Assembly: GCA_020634515.1 (NCBI GenBank)
Contig: JACKBL010000008.1
Span: 296,182 to 360,181, forward strand
DNA: 64,000 bases
Direction of reading: 5' to 3'
From: Ardenticatenales bacterium
Lineage (GTDB): Bacteria > Chloroflexota > Anaerolineae > Promineifilales > Promineifilaceae
Each line of letters opens with the position of its first letter. The stretch's first letter is position 1. This document shows, piece by piece, positions 43,001 to 50,877 of this stretch. A model generated the notes under the pieces. The model was given only the letters and a program-made list of their open reading frames with translations. It was not told the origin of the DNA and did no database searches. A program made the translations under genes and the position numbers.

Positions 43001-44056
43001 GGCGTCATCGCTCACCCCGCTCCAGGTGTAGTCGGGCGCGGGTAGCACGTCGGCGACGAAATCGTAGCCGAGGGGATCGCCGTTGGCGGGGTTGGCGCTG
43101 AAGTGCAGGCGGCTGTTACCGGCAGGCAGGTCCACGCTCACCCAACGGGTTTCGTCGGCGTAGATGATGGCGCTGAGGGTCAGGCCGTCCGGGTCGTACA
43201 CGTCCAGAGTAAGGTTGTCGCCGGCGCTGCCTGCCAGGGTGACGGCGATGTTCACCTGGGTGGCGCTGCCGAGGTGAAGGGGGAGCCATTCGCTATCGAA
43301 GTCGTTGCCGTTGCCGCCAATGTCCCCGCCGCTCTTGGAATAGGGCAGACTGTCGCCGACCGCGCCGGGGTTGGAGATGTCCACACTCCAGGCGGCGCCG
43401 CTGCCGCTATCCTGGGTGATGGTGAGGGTGTGAATGCCGGCGGAAACAAAATAGCTCACGCTCGTATCCGCTTCCGCCGTCTTCTGGATATACTCGTCAT
43501 CCAGCCAGAACTGATACCGCCCGGCGGCAACGCCCAGGTCAAACGTGTACAGCCCGGAAGCGGGAAAATGGACGCGCGCGCTGCTGAACAGTCCGCTGCC
43601 ATTTGCCGTGCCCGTCCAGGTGTAGGCGGCGGTGGGCAGGTCGAAGACATTCAACAGGAAGTCGGAACTGCCACTGCCGTTATTGCTCAGATTGAATGTG
43701 TTGTTGCCCGTGGTCAGCGTGCCGCTGCCCCACAGCGTTTCACCCGGCTGCGCCTCCCCACTCCAGACCGCCTCGCCCGCACCATCCGTGATGTTCAGCG
43801 AGAGGGGTTCGTCACCGGAGACGGTGAGCGAAAAATTGAAACCGCGCGTGCCACTGAACAAGGGAATAACGGGCGCGATGCTTTGGCCGCCGGCGAGCGT
43901 GCCATCGGCGGAAAAGAAGGGGGGCGTGCCGCCGGGTGTGGCACTATTCTGCGCCTGTACCAGTGCCGTCACCCCCAGTGCCAGCGCCAGCACGAGCGCC
44001 CACCATAGCCGCATGTGGCGGGTCAGGCGACGGATAGAAAAGGAATTGTGAGCCAT
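40010..44056 (-). CDS. Large secreted protein with about six long repeats
   Basis: 1348 residues. The N-terminal signal peptide is preceded by a basic stretch (helix about 18-36). The body consists of about six beta-rich repeats of 170-210 residues. Each usually has a YTW.G segment, FDLGV..GRYQFWLDDEYIQKTAEAD, a GIH.LT...DSG.GA.W segment, then LPY.K.GGD.GG..NDF..EWLP. The third and sixth repeats are diverged. The C-terminal part (about 1265-1348) looks like an IPT/TIG-type domain (GFNIMPGAMIELV, GVYDIVLTNPDGQ) and the protein ends YLFLPTVFGSGG. It has no catalytic motif; probably a surface or sheath-associated adhesin-like or carbohydrate-binding protein. Function unproven. Confidence 0.8.
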   Translation of the reverse strand: MAHNSFSIRRLTRHMRLWWALVLALALGVTALVQAQNSATPGGTPPFFSADGTLAGGQSIAPVIPLFSGTRGFNFSLTVSGDEPLSLNITDGAGEAVWSGEAQPGETLWGSGTLTTGNNTFNLSNNGSGSSDFLLNVFDLPTAAYTWTGTANGSGLFSSARVHFPASGLYTFDLGVAAGRYQFWLDDEYIQKTAEADTSVSYFVSAGIHTLTITQDSGSGAAWSVDISNPGAVGDSLPYSKSGGDIGGNGNDFDSEWLPLHLGSATQVNIAVTLAGSAGDNLTLDVYDPDGLTLSAIIYADETRWVSVDLPAGNSRLHFSANPANGDPLGYDFVADVLPAPDYTWSGVSDDAGEQSHARVDFATAGLYTFDLGVAAGRYQFWLDDEYILKTAEADTSVTYYVPAGIHDFMLWQDTGSGATWSVSVTLAAAANDTLPYNQVGGDIGGSGNDFYEEWLPISLDAAATVNLRLEATGDGADALQVDVYQAGSSEPDAVVSQVLGGEILWANFALSAGINRLHITTADNTTPLQYDLTLSAMPTDGIADWAGSSRDAGLNSAVIVNFPADGIYRFDVSSDPGFVNLALDDFLPAAPRQRNSTSTGYERPVTAGAHVITVLQDSNFPVSTWSASVTPVTPTTPANFFTFQGDIAPGDTIVPTYPLVDDSLAFNFAFTVLNSGPVDLTMRNGADIIWSGQAEAGETLWGTADLLNGINQLLLTNNGDAAAAVTLNFYELPTAPYTWSGEADASGLNSHIRVIFPTDGLYDFDLGVNTGRYQLLVNDEYIQKTAEASTGAAYRVMAGVQDVYVVQDSGEGASWQAAITPTGALHDDLPYMKEGGDLGGLANDFDTEWMPVSLAAATQVNVALTLSGIAGNNATLTVYNEAGEAVADAGITVWTGETQWFSVDLPAGTSRLQLMADEGNRDPLTYDLTIDTLPTPAYTWDGLAVSGGASSQARVSFANDGLYAFDLGVDSGRYQFLLDDAYMQKTAEADTSVVYFVSAGIHNLTLIPDSGTGADWDVAISDTGIPLDTLPYQKEGGLLGGAENEFSQEWLPLNLDGSGTTPANLEISVSGDNGDALKLEVYDALSEAVILTLDPIYGGETLWATVDIPTAAAGGARLRLAASAANSADLAYDLTIHAQPQLITANDSYHWSGLSLADGLNAALRLNTVISGVYQIQVALPTGFAAIYVDSSPTNHRLAAPTGFYYEFDAPFAPGEHTFITDQDTNFAETAWTITATLMMADAPALYTTSADSGSDMQATPLTLTGFNIMPGAMIELVKDDMVFALMDVTYGSATSIDGVVPASLPAGVYDIVLTNPDGQQATLSQAYEVFHPIDYLFLPTVFGSGG

Positions 44057-44433
44057 AGATGGTCCTCCATCGAAAAACAGTTGTTAGTAGATAATTACCG
44101 GTGCGCCACCCGCAAAACTCGGAGCGGTGGCTGGTAGATTTTTCGTCGATTGTTGAGTGTTGACTGTTTTTGCGGCGCGCGGGACGCAGAAATAATACAT
44201 CCGCGGCGGATGTGATCCGCGCGGTTGTCCAACGACAGCGTGATATTTCCATATTGTGGCACTGCGAACCGTAGTTAGCCGAGAATTGCCGAATACTGCT
44301 CACATTATAGCGATTCGCCGCGCGTATCGTGATAGCGCAATAGTCATGGGGGAAGGTGTCGGTCGTTTTGCGTCATGCCTGTTTCGCATTACAATCACCG
44401 CCGCGCACTTTTGGGACAAAGGAAGGTATTATT
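44057..44433. other. Divergent promoter gap
   Basis: 377 bp between the leftward repeat-protein gene and the rightward E1 dehydrogenase. No open frame worth keeping and no recognised repeat. An A/T-rich patch with CACATTATAGCG (about 44299-44310) could be a -10 region for the rightward gene, but no good -35 partner is evident. Confidence 0.4.
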
Positions 44434-46488
44434 GTGACCGAGTTACACCCTGCTTTCGATTGGCACGAGATTGCCCGGCTGGCCCTCGTTTCCCGTTTGA
44501 TGGATGAGTTGGAGGAGGCGGAACTGCACCCGCAAGGGCTGGTGACGTACCAGTTTTCCGCGCGCGGGCATGAGTTGGGGCAGCTTTTGGTGGCTCAATT
44601 ATTGACGCGCCCGTTTGACGCCGCCGGCGTGTATTATCGCTCGCGCCCGTTTATGTTGGGTTCTGGCCTGACGGCGGAGGAGGCGCTGGCTTCGGATATG
44701 GCGCGCGTGGGCAGCGTGAGTGGGGGGCGAGACGTGGGGGTGGTGTTTAATTTGCCGCGACGGGGGCGGGCGCTGGTTTTGCCGGCAGGCGGCGATGTCG
44801 GCTCGCAGTATACGCCCGCGGCGGGGTGGGCGCAGGCGATTCAGTATCGCGCGCGGCAGTTGGGCGAGAAAGAGGCCGCGGACAGCGTCGCCGTCGTTTT
44901 TGGCGGAGATGGATCCGTGGCTACCAACGGTTTTTGGTCGGCGCTGACTATTTCCACGACGTTGAAGCTGCCGTTGCTGTTTGTGATTGAGGATAACGCC
45001 TACGCCATTTCCGTGACGGGTCCCATGCAGACGCCTGGGGGCAACATTGCTGCTAATCTGGCTTCTTTTGCTCAGTTACAGGTCTGGGATGGTAGTGGCA
45101 CGCAGCCGGCGGAAACGGCGCGGTTGGTGCATGAGGCGGTGCAGTATGTGCGTGGGGGGCGGGGGCCGGGTTTGCTGCGGCTGACTGTGCCGCGCCTCTC
45201 CGGGCACTCCAGCGTGGATAATCAGGCGTACAAACCGGAGGCGGTGCGGCAGGAGGAGTGGACGCGCGATCCGATTGCGGCGCTGCGGGGTTATCTTGTG
45301 CCGGCATTACTCAACGCAGCGGATTGGGAGGAATTGGAGGAGGAAGCGCGGCAGGCGGTGCTGGCGGCGCGGGACAATGCGGCGCGGCAGCGCGTGCCCG
45401 ATCCGGCGACGGTGGCGCGGTTTGTGTTCGCGGAACCGGGCCAGGTGGCGCAGGGTGGGGGATTGGCGGCGGATGGGTGGAAAATGCCGGCAGGAACCGA
45501 CCAACCCCATGCCACCGATCCCCGCCGCATCAACTTTGTGGAAGCGATCCGTCGCGCGCTGGCCGCGGAGCTGGCGCTCAATCCGCGCTGCCTTGTTTTC
45601 GGCGAGGATGTGGGGGAGAAAGGGGGCGTTCATGCGGCCACGTTGGGGCTGCAAAAGGAGTTTGGCGCGGCGCGGGTGTTTGATACGAGTCTGTCGGAGG
45701 AGGGGATCATTGGCCGGTCCACGGGGATGGCCCTGGCGGGGTTGCTGCCGGTGCCGGAAATCCAGTTTCGTAAGTATGCCGATCCCGCTACGGAGCAGTT
45801 GCATAATGCCGGCACGCTCCGCTGGCGCACCAACAACCGCTTCGCCGCCCCCCTCGTCGTGCGTATCCCCGGCGGCTTCCGCAAAATCGGCGACCCCTGG
45901 CACAGCGTCACCAGCGAAATCGACTTCGCCCACGCCGTCGGCTGGAAAGTCGCCTTCCCCTCCAACGCCGAGGACGGCGTGGGACTGCTGCGCACCGCCC
46001 TGCGCGGCGACGATCCCGTCATCTTTTTCGAGCACCGCGCCGTGTTGGACGCCGGCTGGTCCCGCCGCCCCTATCCCGGCGACGACTTCATGCTCCCCTT
46101 TGGCCGCGGCAAAGTCATCACCCACGGTGACGCGCTCACCGTCGTCACCTGGGGCGCGATGGTGGAGCGGTGCGCGGCGGCGGCGCAAGGGTTGGACGTG
46201 GCCGTCATTGACCTGCGCACCATTCAGCCCTGGGACCAGGAGATGGTGCTGGAATCGGTGCGCCACACCGCAAAATGCCTCATCGTCCACGAAGACATGC
46301 AGTTTGGCGGCTTCGGCGCGGAAATCGCGGCCACCATTGTGGACCAGGTCTTCATGGACCTGGACGCCCCCGTGCAGCGGCTGGCCCCGCCGCAAGTGCC
46401 CGTCCCCTTCAACACCGCCCTCATGGACGGCATGATCCCCACCGTCAGCCAAATCCGCGAGCGTATGGAATGGCTGCTGGCCTACTGA
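44434..46488 (+). CDS. Fused alpha-beta subunit E1 of a 2-oxoacid dehydrogenase
   Basis: 684 residues from GTG at 44434 (AAAGGAAGG upstream). It combines both subunits of a thiamine-diphosphate E1 enzyme. The alpha half (about 1-330) has the TPP-binding GGDGS...N pattern (GGDGSVATNGFW ... IEDNAYAIS). The beta half (about 360-684) has FGEDVGEKGGV, the SLSEEGIIGRSTGMA active-site region and the beta C-terminal domain (PWDQEMVLESV, HEDMQFGGFGAEI). It would decarboxylate a branched-chain 2-oxo acid, pyruvate or a related substrate and pass the acyl group to a lipoyl E2. No E2 or E3 gene is next to it. The fusion resembles the long-form BkdA/B enzymes of several phyla. Octamers at 44780, 45299, 45485 and 45807 mark composition changes. 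Confidence 0.88.
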   Translation: MTELHPAFDWHEIARLALVSRLMDELEEAELHPQGLVTYQFSARGHELGQLLVAQLLTRPFDAAGVYYRSRPFMLGSGLTAEEALASDMARVGSVSGGRDVGVVFNLPRRGRALVLPAGGDVGSQYTPAAGWAQAIQYRARQLGEKEAADSVAVVFGGDGSVATNGFWSALTISTTLKLPLLFVIEDNAYAISVTGPMQTPGGNIAANLASFAQLQVWDGSGTQPAETARLVHEAVQYVRGGRGPGLLRLTVPRLSGHSSVDNQAYKPEAVRQEEWTRDPIAALRGYLVPALLNAADWEELEEEARQAVLAARDNAARQRVPDPATVARFVFAEPGQVAQGGGLAADGWKMPAGTDQPHATDPRRINFVEAIRRALAAELALNPRCLVFGEDVGEKGGVHAATLGLQKEFGAARVFDTSLSEEGIIGRSTGMALAGLLPVPEIQFRKYADPATEQLHNAGTLRWRTNNRFAAPLVVRIPGGFRKIGDPWHSVTSEIDFAHAVGWKVAFPSNAEDGVGLLRTALRGDDPVIFFEHRAVLDAGWSRRPYPGDDFMLPFGRGKVITHGDALTVVTWGAMVERCAAAAQGLDVAVIDLRTIQPWDQEMVLESVRHTAKCLIVHEDMQFGGFGAEIAATIVDQVFMDLDAPVQRLAPPQVPVPFNTALMDGMIPTVSQIRERMEWLLAY

Positions 46489-46511
46489 TTGATGCCAAAC
46501 CTTTCTGGAAG

Positions 46512-46606
46512 GTGACGACGAAGCCCGATTGCCCCCATTTTCTCTGGTGAAAATGGTCATTGGGCGCGCGAAATGGGTCCCATCTCCAGAGAGCGTTCGT
46601 AGTTGC
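46512..46606 (+). mobile_element. MITE-A, degenerate 95-bp copy
   Basis: Exactly 95 bp like the reference copy, from GTGACGACGAAGCCC to GCGTTCGTAGTTGC, with the inner core changed to GATTGCCCCCATTT and AAATGGGTCCCATC. No target duplication remains. The paired changes in the core suggest an old copy. Confidence 0.75.
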
Positions 46607-46688
46607 GGTTCGTGCAAAACTGACTTTGGCGAATCCAACAAGCAAGAATCCTTCTCGCGCATCCGTCAATTCTTGAGCGAAGCCCCTA

Positions 46689-46778
46689 TTAGGAACGGAA
46701 ATCAGATGAGACAACGAAGTTGTCTCATTACCGTTCCTTCAAACGGACGATGCGATTCCGTACGTAATTTCATCGTCA
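46689..46778 (-). repeat. Repeat family C, copy 2
   Basis: Reverse orientation of the copy at 75-163: GGAACGGTAATGAG on the minus strand, an inner ACAACTTCGTTGT stem and ATTTCCGTTCCTAA end, preceded by CGGAATCGCATCGTC. The inner stem is better preserved here than in the other two copies. Confidence 0.72.
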
Positions 46779-46864
46779 CTCCTTGTCGGATGCGCCCTTA
46801 ACAGGATGTTTCCTCCCCTTAATTTGAGGAAGCATAACGACAATGACGTGGATTGGTACGGAAG

Positions 46865-47560
46865 TTACGTTGTGAGTGTGTACGCGATGTGGACCAGGGT
46901 TTCGCCGTCGATGAGGGTGATGGGTTTGCCTTGTGACCAGTCACGGGCGGCGGTGGAGATGTCGGCGGTGGTGACGAGGAAGGCGTGGGCGGCGCGTTCG
47001 TGGATGAGGGTTCCGTACAGTTCGCGCACGACTTCCGCGCCGACGGTGTGTTGATACCGTTTGCATTGCACGATGGCTCGTTTGCCGTGTTGGTTGGTGA
47101 CTTCCAGATCGACGCCGAGGTCGCCGCTGCCGCCGCGTATTTTGACGCGATACCCTTTGCGACGGAAGATGCCGGCAACGTACCGCTCAAACGCCCCCGG
47201 ACTTAACGCATAAATTTCGGCCACGGTGACATGATTGCCGGCAATGGGCGGGGGTGCTTCTTCTTGTTGCCGCTGCCAGCGATGCCGCCACCACAATCCG
47301 CCCCAGATGACGGCCAGGGTGAAAATGCCGGCACTTTCCACCAACCCCATCCCCTCACGCAACCATGCCGGCAACATGCCCAGCCACGCGGGCTGCCCCA
47401 GATAGTGGTAGATTAACCAGGTGATTTGCAGGAGGGAAATGCCGGCAATCACCAGCCACCCCACGCGCGAATTCCGCCGCGCCTCGGCCGGCGTTTCCGC
47501 CGCCTCCGCCCGTTTCCACGTGCCCCACCAACCCACGCGCGACTCAAACCGTGCCGTCAT
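46865..47560 (-). CDS. Membrane-anchored Mrr-like restriction endonuclease domain protein
   Basis: 231 residues from ATG at 47560, which overlaps the stop of the MFS gene (ATGA). Two membrane helices (about 30-50 and 70-90) lead to a C-terminal Mrr_cat-like nuclease domain (about 115-231). It carries the PD-(D/E)xK-type motif GGSGDLGVDLEV ... AIVQCKRY (Asp about 155, then Q-x-K about 172) and the typical LSPGAFERYVAGIF helix. Such proteins cleave DNA, often modified DNA, and may protect against phage or process DNA at the membrane. The physical coupling to an exporter gene is unusual, and its meaning is unclear. Confidence 0.8.
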   Translation of the reverse strand: MTARFESRVGWWGTWKRAEAAETPAEARRNSRVGWLVIAGISLLQITWLIYHYLGQPAWLGMLPAWLREGMGLVESAGIFTLAVIWGGLWWRHRWQRQQEEAPPPIAGNHVTVAEIYALSPGAFERYVAGIFRRKGYRVKIRGGSGDLGVDLEVTNQHGKRAIVQCKRYQHTVGAEVVRELYGTLIHERAAHAFLVTTADISTAARDWSQGKPITLIDGETLVHIAYTLTT

Positions 47561-48828
47561 GACGAACTCCGTTGCAGCGCCCGCCCCGCCGATGGGTCGC
47601 GCAGCAGCAAAAACGCGCATCCCGCCGCCAGCAGCAACAGCGGAACCGACAACAAATAGGGGGCGTGTGGGTTCACCTGCTCAAACACATACCCCCCCCA
47701 CAGCGGCCCCGCAATCAACGCCAGACTGCTAGCCGACTGATAAATACCCAGCAGCCGCCCGCGCATCTGGTCCGTACCAAAGCGCGTGATAACGGATTGC
47801 AGACTCGGTTGGATCACGCCCTGTCCGAAGGAAATGGGGATGATGCTGATTGCCACCACGAGTACACTTTGCGCCAACCCCGTGGCCAGAAAGCCAAGCG
47901 CCAGCGCGCTGATGCCCACAATAACCAGGCGACGCTCCCCTAACCGCTTAATCAGCGGGCGAATGAGAAACAACTGCGTGAGGACGCTGACGATGCCCAC
48001 GAGCGTAAGCAGCAGCCCCACGTTGCGGGCGACGAGTTGCGATCCGCCCAATTCTGGAAACAAGACGCGGTCCGCAAACAGGGCAAACGTGCTTTGCAGC
48101 GCCGCGAAAGCCAGCACGATCATGAAATTCGTCACCAACACGATCGTCACGCCTCGCTCTCGCAAAAGCTGTCCCGTGGAGATGGTTGTCGTTCTGTCTT
48201 TTTGACGGGCGGACGCCCGCATTTCCGGCGGTAATGATTCGGGCAGAATGAGGGTTGTCAGGGTGACGCTGCCCAACGTGATCAGGGCCGCGCCCACAAA
48301 GGGAGCCGTCACGTTGATCGTTGCCAGAAAGCCGCCAAACACCGGGCCAAAGATGAAGCCGAGGCCAAAACCGGCGCTGAGTGTGCCCAGCGCCTGCGCC
48401 CGCGTCTCTGGCGTGCTGATGTCCGTGATATACGCCTGCGCGGTTGTGATATTGCCCCCGGTGAGACCATCGAGGGTGCGCGCCAGGTAGGCGACGAAGA
48501 GCGCGCCGCTGATGCCCAGGCGCAGCCCCGCGTTCTCCAATCCCGCCCCCATCTGGCCGGCAAAAATGAACATGACAAAGGAGAGTACCGTGCCGATCTG
48601 GCTGATGATGAGAACGGGGCGGCGTCCGAATATGTCGGAGAGACGACCCAGAACGGGCGCGGCCAGGAATGAGGCCGCCCAGTAAGCGGTGTTCAAGGCC
48701 GTGGCTTGAAAAGCCGTGGCTCCCATTTGCCCCTCGGCCAGGAGGGGCAGAATGGGCAAGATAACGCCCCCGCCGAGGACGTTGGTGAAGACGATCATGA
48801 AGATGGCGATGAGGCGACGACGATCCAT
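47557..48828 (-). CDS. MFS transporter (multidrug-efflux type)
   Basis: 423 residues from ATG at 48828; the upstream frame to 48945 crosses a family F hairpin and is rejected. Twelve membrane segments are evident. The MFS motif A is seen as LGRLSDIFGRRPVLI after helix 2 (about 60-75) and again in weaker form as RPLIKRLGERRLVI after helix 8. GGNITTAQAYITDIS and GFGLGFIFGPVFGG match TetA-like efflux proteins (motif C region). Drug specificity cannot be assigned. It is translationally coupled to the Mrr-like gene downstream. Confidence 0.87.
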   Translation of the reverse strand: MDRRRLIAIFMIVFTNVLGGGVILPILPLLAEGQMGATAFQATALNTAYWAASFLAAPVLGRLSDIFGRRPVLIISQIGTVLSFVMFIFAGQMGAGLENAGLRLGISGALFVAYLARTLDGLTGGNITTAQAYITDISTPETRAQALGTLSAGFGLGFIFGPVFGGFLATINVTAPFVGAALITLGSVTLTTLILPESLPPEMRASARQKDRTTTISTGQLLRERGVTIVLVTNFMIVLAFAALQSTFALFADRVLFPELGGSQLVARNVGLLLTLVGIVSVLTQLFLIRPLIKRLGERRLVIVGISALALGFLATGLAQSVLVVAISIIPISFGQGVIQPSLQSVITRFGTDQMRGRLLGIYQSASSLALIAGPLWGGYVFEQVNPHAPYLLSVPLLLLAAGCAFLLLRDPSAGRALQRSSS

Positions 48829-48849
48829 GCAGGTTCCTTGTGGCAACAT

Positions 48850-48887
48850 AAACCTTCCTGGAAGCTCAACAACAGCTTCCAGGAAGG
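48850..48887. repeat. Family F-related hairpin upstream of the MFS gene
   Basis: AACCTTCCTGGAAGCT and AGCTTCCAGGAAGG form a strong stem around a short loop. It lies about 22 bp before the start of the MFS coding region, where it could hinder or stabilise the leader. Confidence 0.6.
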
Positions 48888-48973
48888 GGTGGTCGAATGG
48901 GTGAGGCCGCATTGTATTGCAGCGCCCCCTATCCGCCAAATGCACGCAAGCTCCGCTGGCGCTGCCTTGCTGA

Positions 48974-50662
48974 TTATGGCTGCGCCGTATTCACGGCCCC
49001 GTAATCCAGGCAAATGATGCCGTCGGTTGGGGTGGTCAGGGCGGAAACGATGACGACCCATCCCACATGCGGGAAGCCCCAGGAAACGGTGTTTTGGTAG
49101 GTAAATCCGGCCGGGACGGTCCGGTTCCACAAGGGATATGGATTGCCCTGCACGATCAAGAAGTTGCGCCAGGTCGCATTCACGTTGGTGTGCAGGTCAT
49201 AGGTCAGGCTGAGGATATTGTTCTGGTAGCCGGGCGTGACGTCGAGCCAGCAGTCGGGCAGATTCAACTGTGACACCGCCGCGTAGCAGTCAATGCGCCC
49301 GTATCCATAATCGTAATCCGGTCCCGGATCGCCCAGGTCTACGGCTGTATTCTGGATCAGGTTTTCCACGTCGTAGCTGTCCAGGGCCGGCCCGGCGGCG
49401 TAAACCAGGGCGGCGCAGCCGGCGCTGAAAGAGGTCGCCATGGATGTGCCGGAGTAGGTGGCGTAGCCATTGTTGAGGACGGTGGAGCGGATGTTGACGC
49501 CCGGCGCGACGGCGTCCGGCTTGATGTCGTCTGTGAGCGAGGAGGGGCCGCGGGCGCTGAAGGGAGCCAGCATGTCGTTCATGTCCGTTGCGCCCGTGCC
49601 GAAGCTCTCCGCGTAGTCGGCGGGGGAGCCGATTGTGCCCGCGCCGGGACCGCCGCCGCCAACCGCGAAGGTGGGGAAGATGTTGGCCGCACGCCATGCC
49701 TGCACCATGCCTTGATACCAGGTGTTGCCGCCGGGACCGCCCCAACCGCTGTTGATCACGTGGGGGCGCATGTCGGGGTTGCCTTGCCCCGGGTCGCCGC
49801 CGATGGGATACGGGGCAAGGAGCCATTCGCCGGCGGCCAGCAGATCGGCGTTGCTGCAGGCGCCGAAGTTGTTGCACCCTTTGGCGGCAATCCAGCGTGC
49901 GCCGGGGGCAACGCCGACCTGGTTGCTCCCGCCATCATCCCCCACGATCACGCCCATGCCGTGCGTGCCGTGCCCGTTGTCATCATTGGGGGCGGAGGGG
50001 AATGTGCCGGTGGCGTCAAACCAGTTGTAGTCGTGGCTGCCGGTGTCTGTGCCGCGATACTGGTTCACGAGGGCGCTGTGCGTATATTGCACGCCTGTGT
50101 CCAACTCGGCGACGACGACGCCCTCGCCACGATTGTTGAAATCCGCCCACACCTGGTCCGCGCCGATTTGGGCGACGCCCCACTCAACGGTGGCCGGCGC
50201 GGCAGCCGGTTGGTTGGGGATAACGCGCAGTGTCGTCACCGGCTCTATGCGGGCGATGTCGGCGCGCGTGGCGATGGCCTCCAGCGCCGCCAGGTTGGAG
50301 GTGACGTAGATGGCGTTGACGATGTAGTAGGGGCGAAAGCTGACCGCGTCGCCACGGATTTTTGCCTGCGCCAACCAGTTGCGCAGGTCTGACTGGCTGG
50401 TGGCCGCGGTCTGGTACAGGGCGGCGTAGACGGCTTGCCCGCGTGCCTGCCAGTCCTGTATTTGTTGTGCCTGGGCCAGGTCTGCCTGGGCGGTGAGAAA
50501 AACCAGGTAGCCGGCGTTGCCCTGGGTTTGTATGGTCTGGCGCAGGGTGGGGGGGATAATGCCGGCATTTCCCGCCTGCGTAACGTGTGGATGCCCAACC
50601 CACCAGGCAAGCCCGGTCAGCCAGATCATTGCCGTCAGGAACAAAACCTTGAATGCACGCAT
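48974..50662 (-). CDS. Secreted subtilisin-like serine protease (S8)
   Basis: 562 residues from ATG at 50662, with GGAGG upstream. A signal peptide (about 1-28) is followed by an I9-like propeptide (about 35-130) and the S8 domain with catalytic ELDTGVQYTHS (Asp), NGHGTHGMG (His) and SGTSMATSFSAG (Ser). The C-terminal 90 residues form a small beta module. Compared with the first subtilase it lacks long repeat tails. It is preceded in the same direction by two secreted beta proteins, but a terminator at 50784-50823 separates them, so this gene has its own promoter. Confidence 0.9.
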   Translation of the reverse strand: MRAFKVLFLTAMIWLTGLAWWVGHPHVTQAGNAGIIPPTLRQTIQTQGNAGYLVFLTAQADLAQAQQIQDWQARGQAVYAALYQTAATSQSDLRNWLAQAKIRGDAVSFRPYYIVNAIYVTSNLAALEAIATRADIARIEPVTTLRVIPNQPAAAPATVEWGVAQIGADQVWADFNNRGEGVVVAELDTGVQYTHSALVNQYRGTDTGSHDYNWFDATGTFPSAPNDDNGHGTHGMGVIVGDDGGSNQVGVAPGARWIAAKGCNNFGACSNADLLAAGEWLLAPYPIGGDPGQGNPDMRPHVINSGWGGPGGNTWYQGMVQAWRAANIFPTFAVGGGGPGAGTIGSPADYAESFGTGATDMNDMLAPFSARGPSSLTDDIKPDAVAPGVNIRSTVLNNGYATYSGTSMATSFSAGCAALVYAAGPALDSYDVENLIQNTAVDLGDPGPDYDYGYGRIDCYAAVSQLNLPDCWLDVTPGYQNNILSLTYDLHTNVNATWRNFLIVQGNPYPLWNRTVPAGFTYQNTVSWGFPHVGWVVIVSALTTPTDGIICLDYGAVNTAQP

Positions 50663-50783
50663 GATGCCCTCCTTCGAAAGTGTGTTGGTAGTTGGTGCAA
50701 GAAACGGGTATTCGCCACATTCGCGATTGCTTTCATCCATCCCGGCGCGCCCCACGTATGGCGAACTTCTATGATTATAATGC

Positions 50784-50823
50784 AAAAAGGGCCTGCATCG
50801 TGCATTTCTCACGACGCAGGCCC
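50784..50823 (-). terminator. Intrinsic terminator after the 956-residue secreted protein gene
   Basis: On the minus strand: GGGCCTGCGTCGTG, a 7-base loop and the complementary CACGATGCAGGCCC (one mismatch), then TTTTT. It lies 55 bp past the stop at 50878. This is the clearest rho-independent terminator in the window. Confidence 0.8.
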
Positions 50824-50877
50824 CTGTTAGATTGCCGCTGGTCAACTACTCACGCCGGAGCAGATGACGCCGGATAG

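Larger units (their letters stand above)
46489..46864. other. Convergent gap with a MITE-A and a family C copy
   Basis: 376 bp between two converging genes. It holds an old 95-bp MITE-A (46512-46606) and a family C repeat (46689-46778). The remainder shows no coding signal. Confidence 0.65.
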
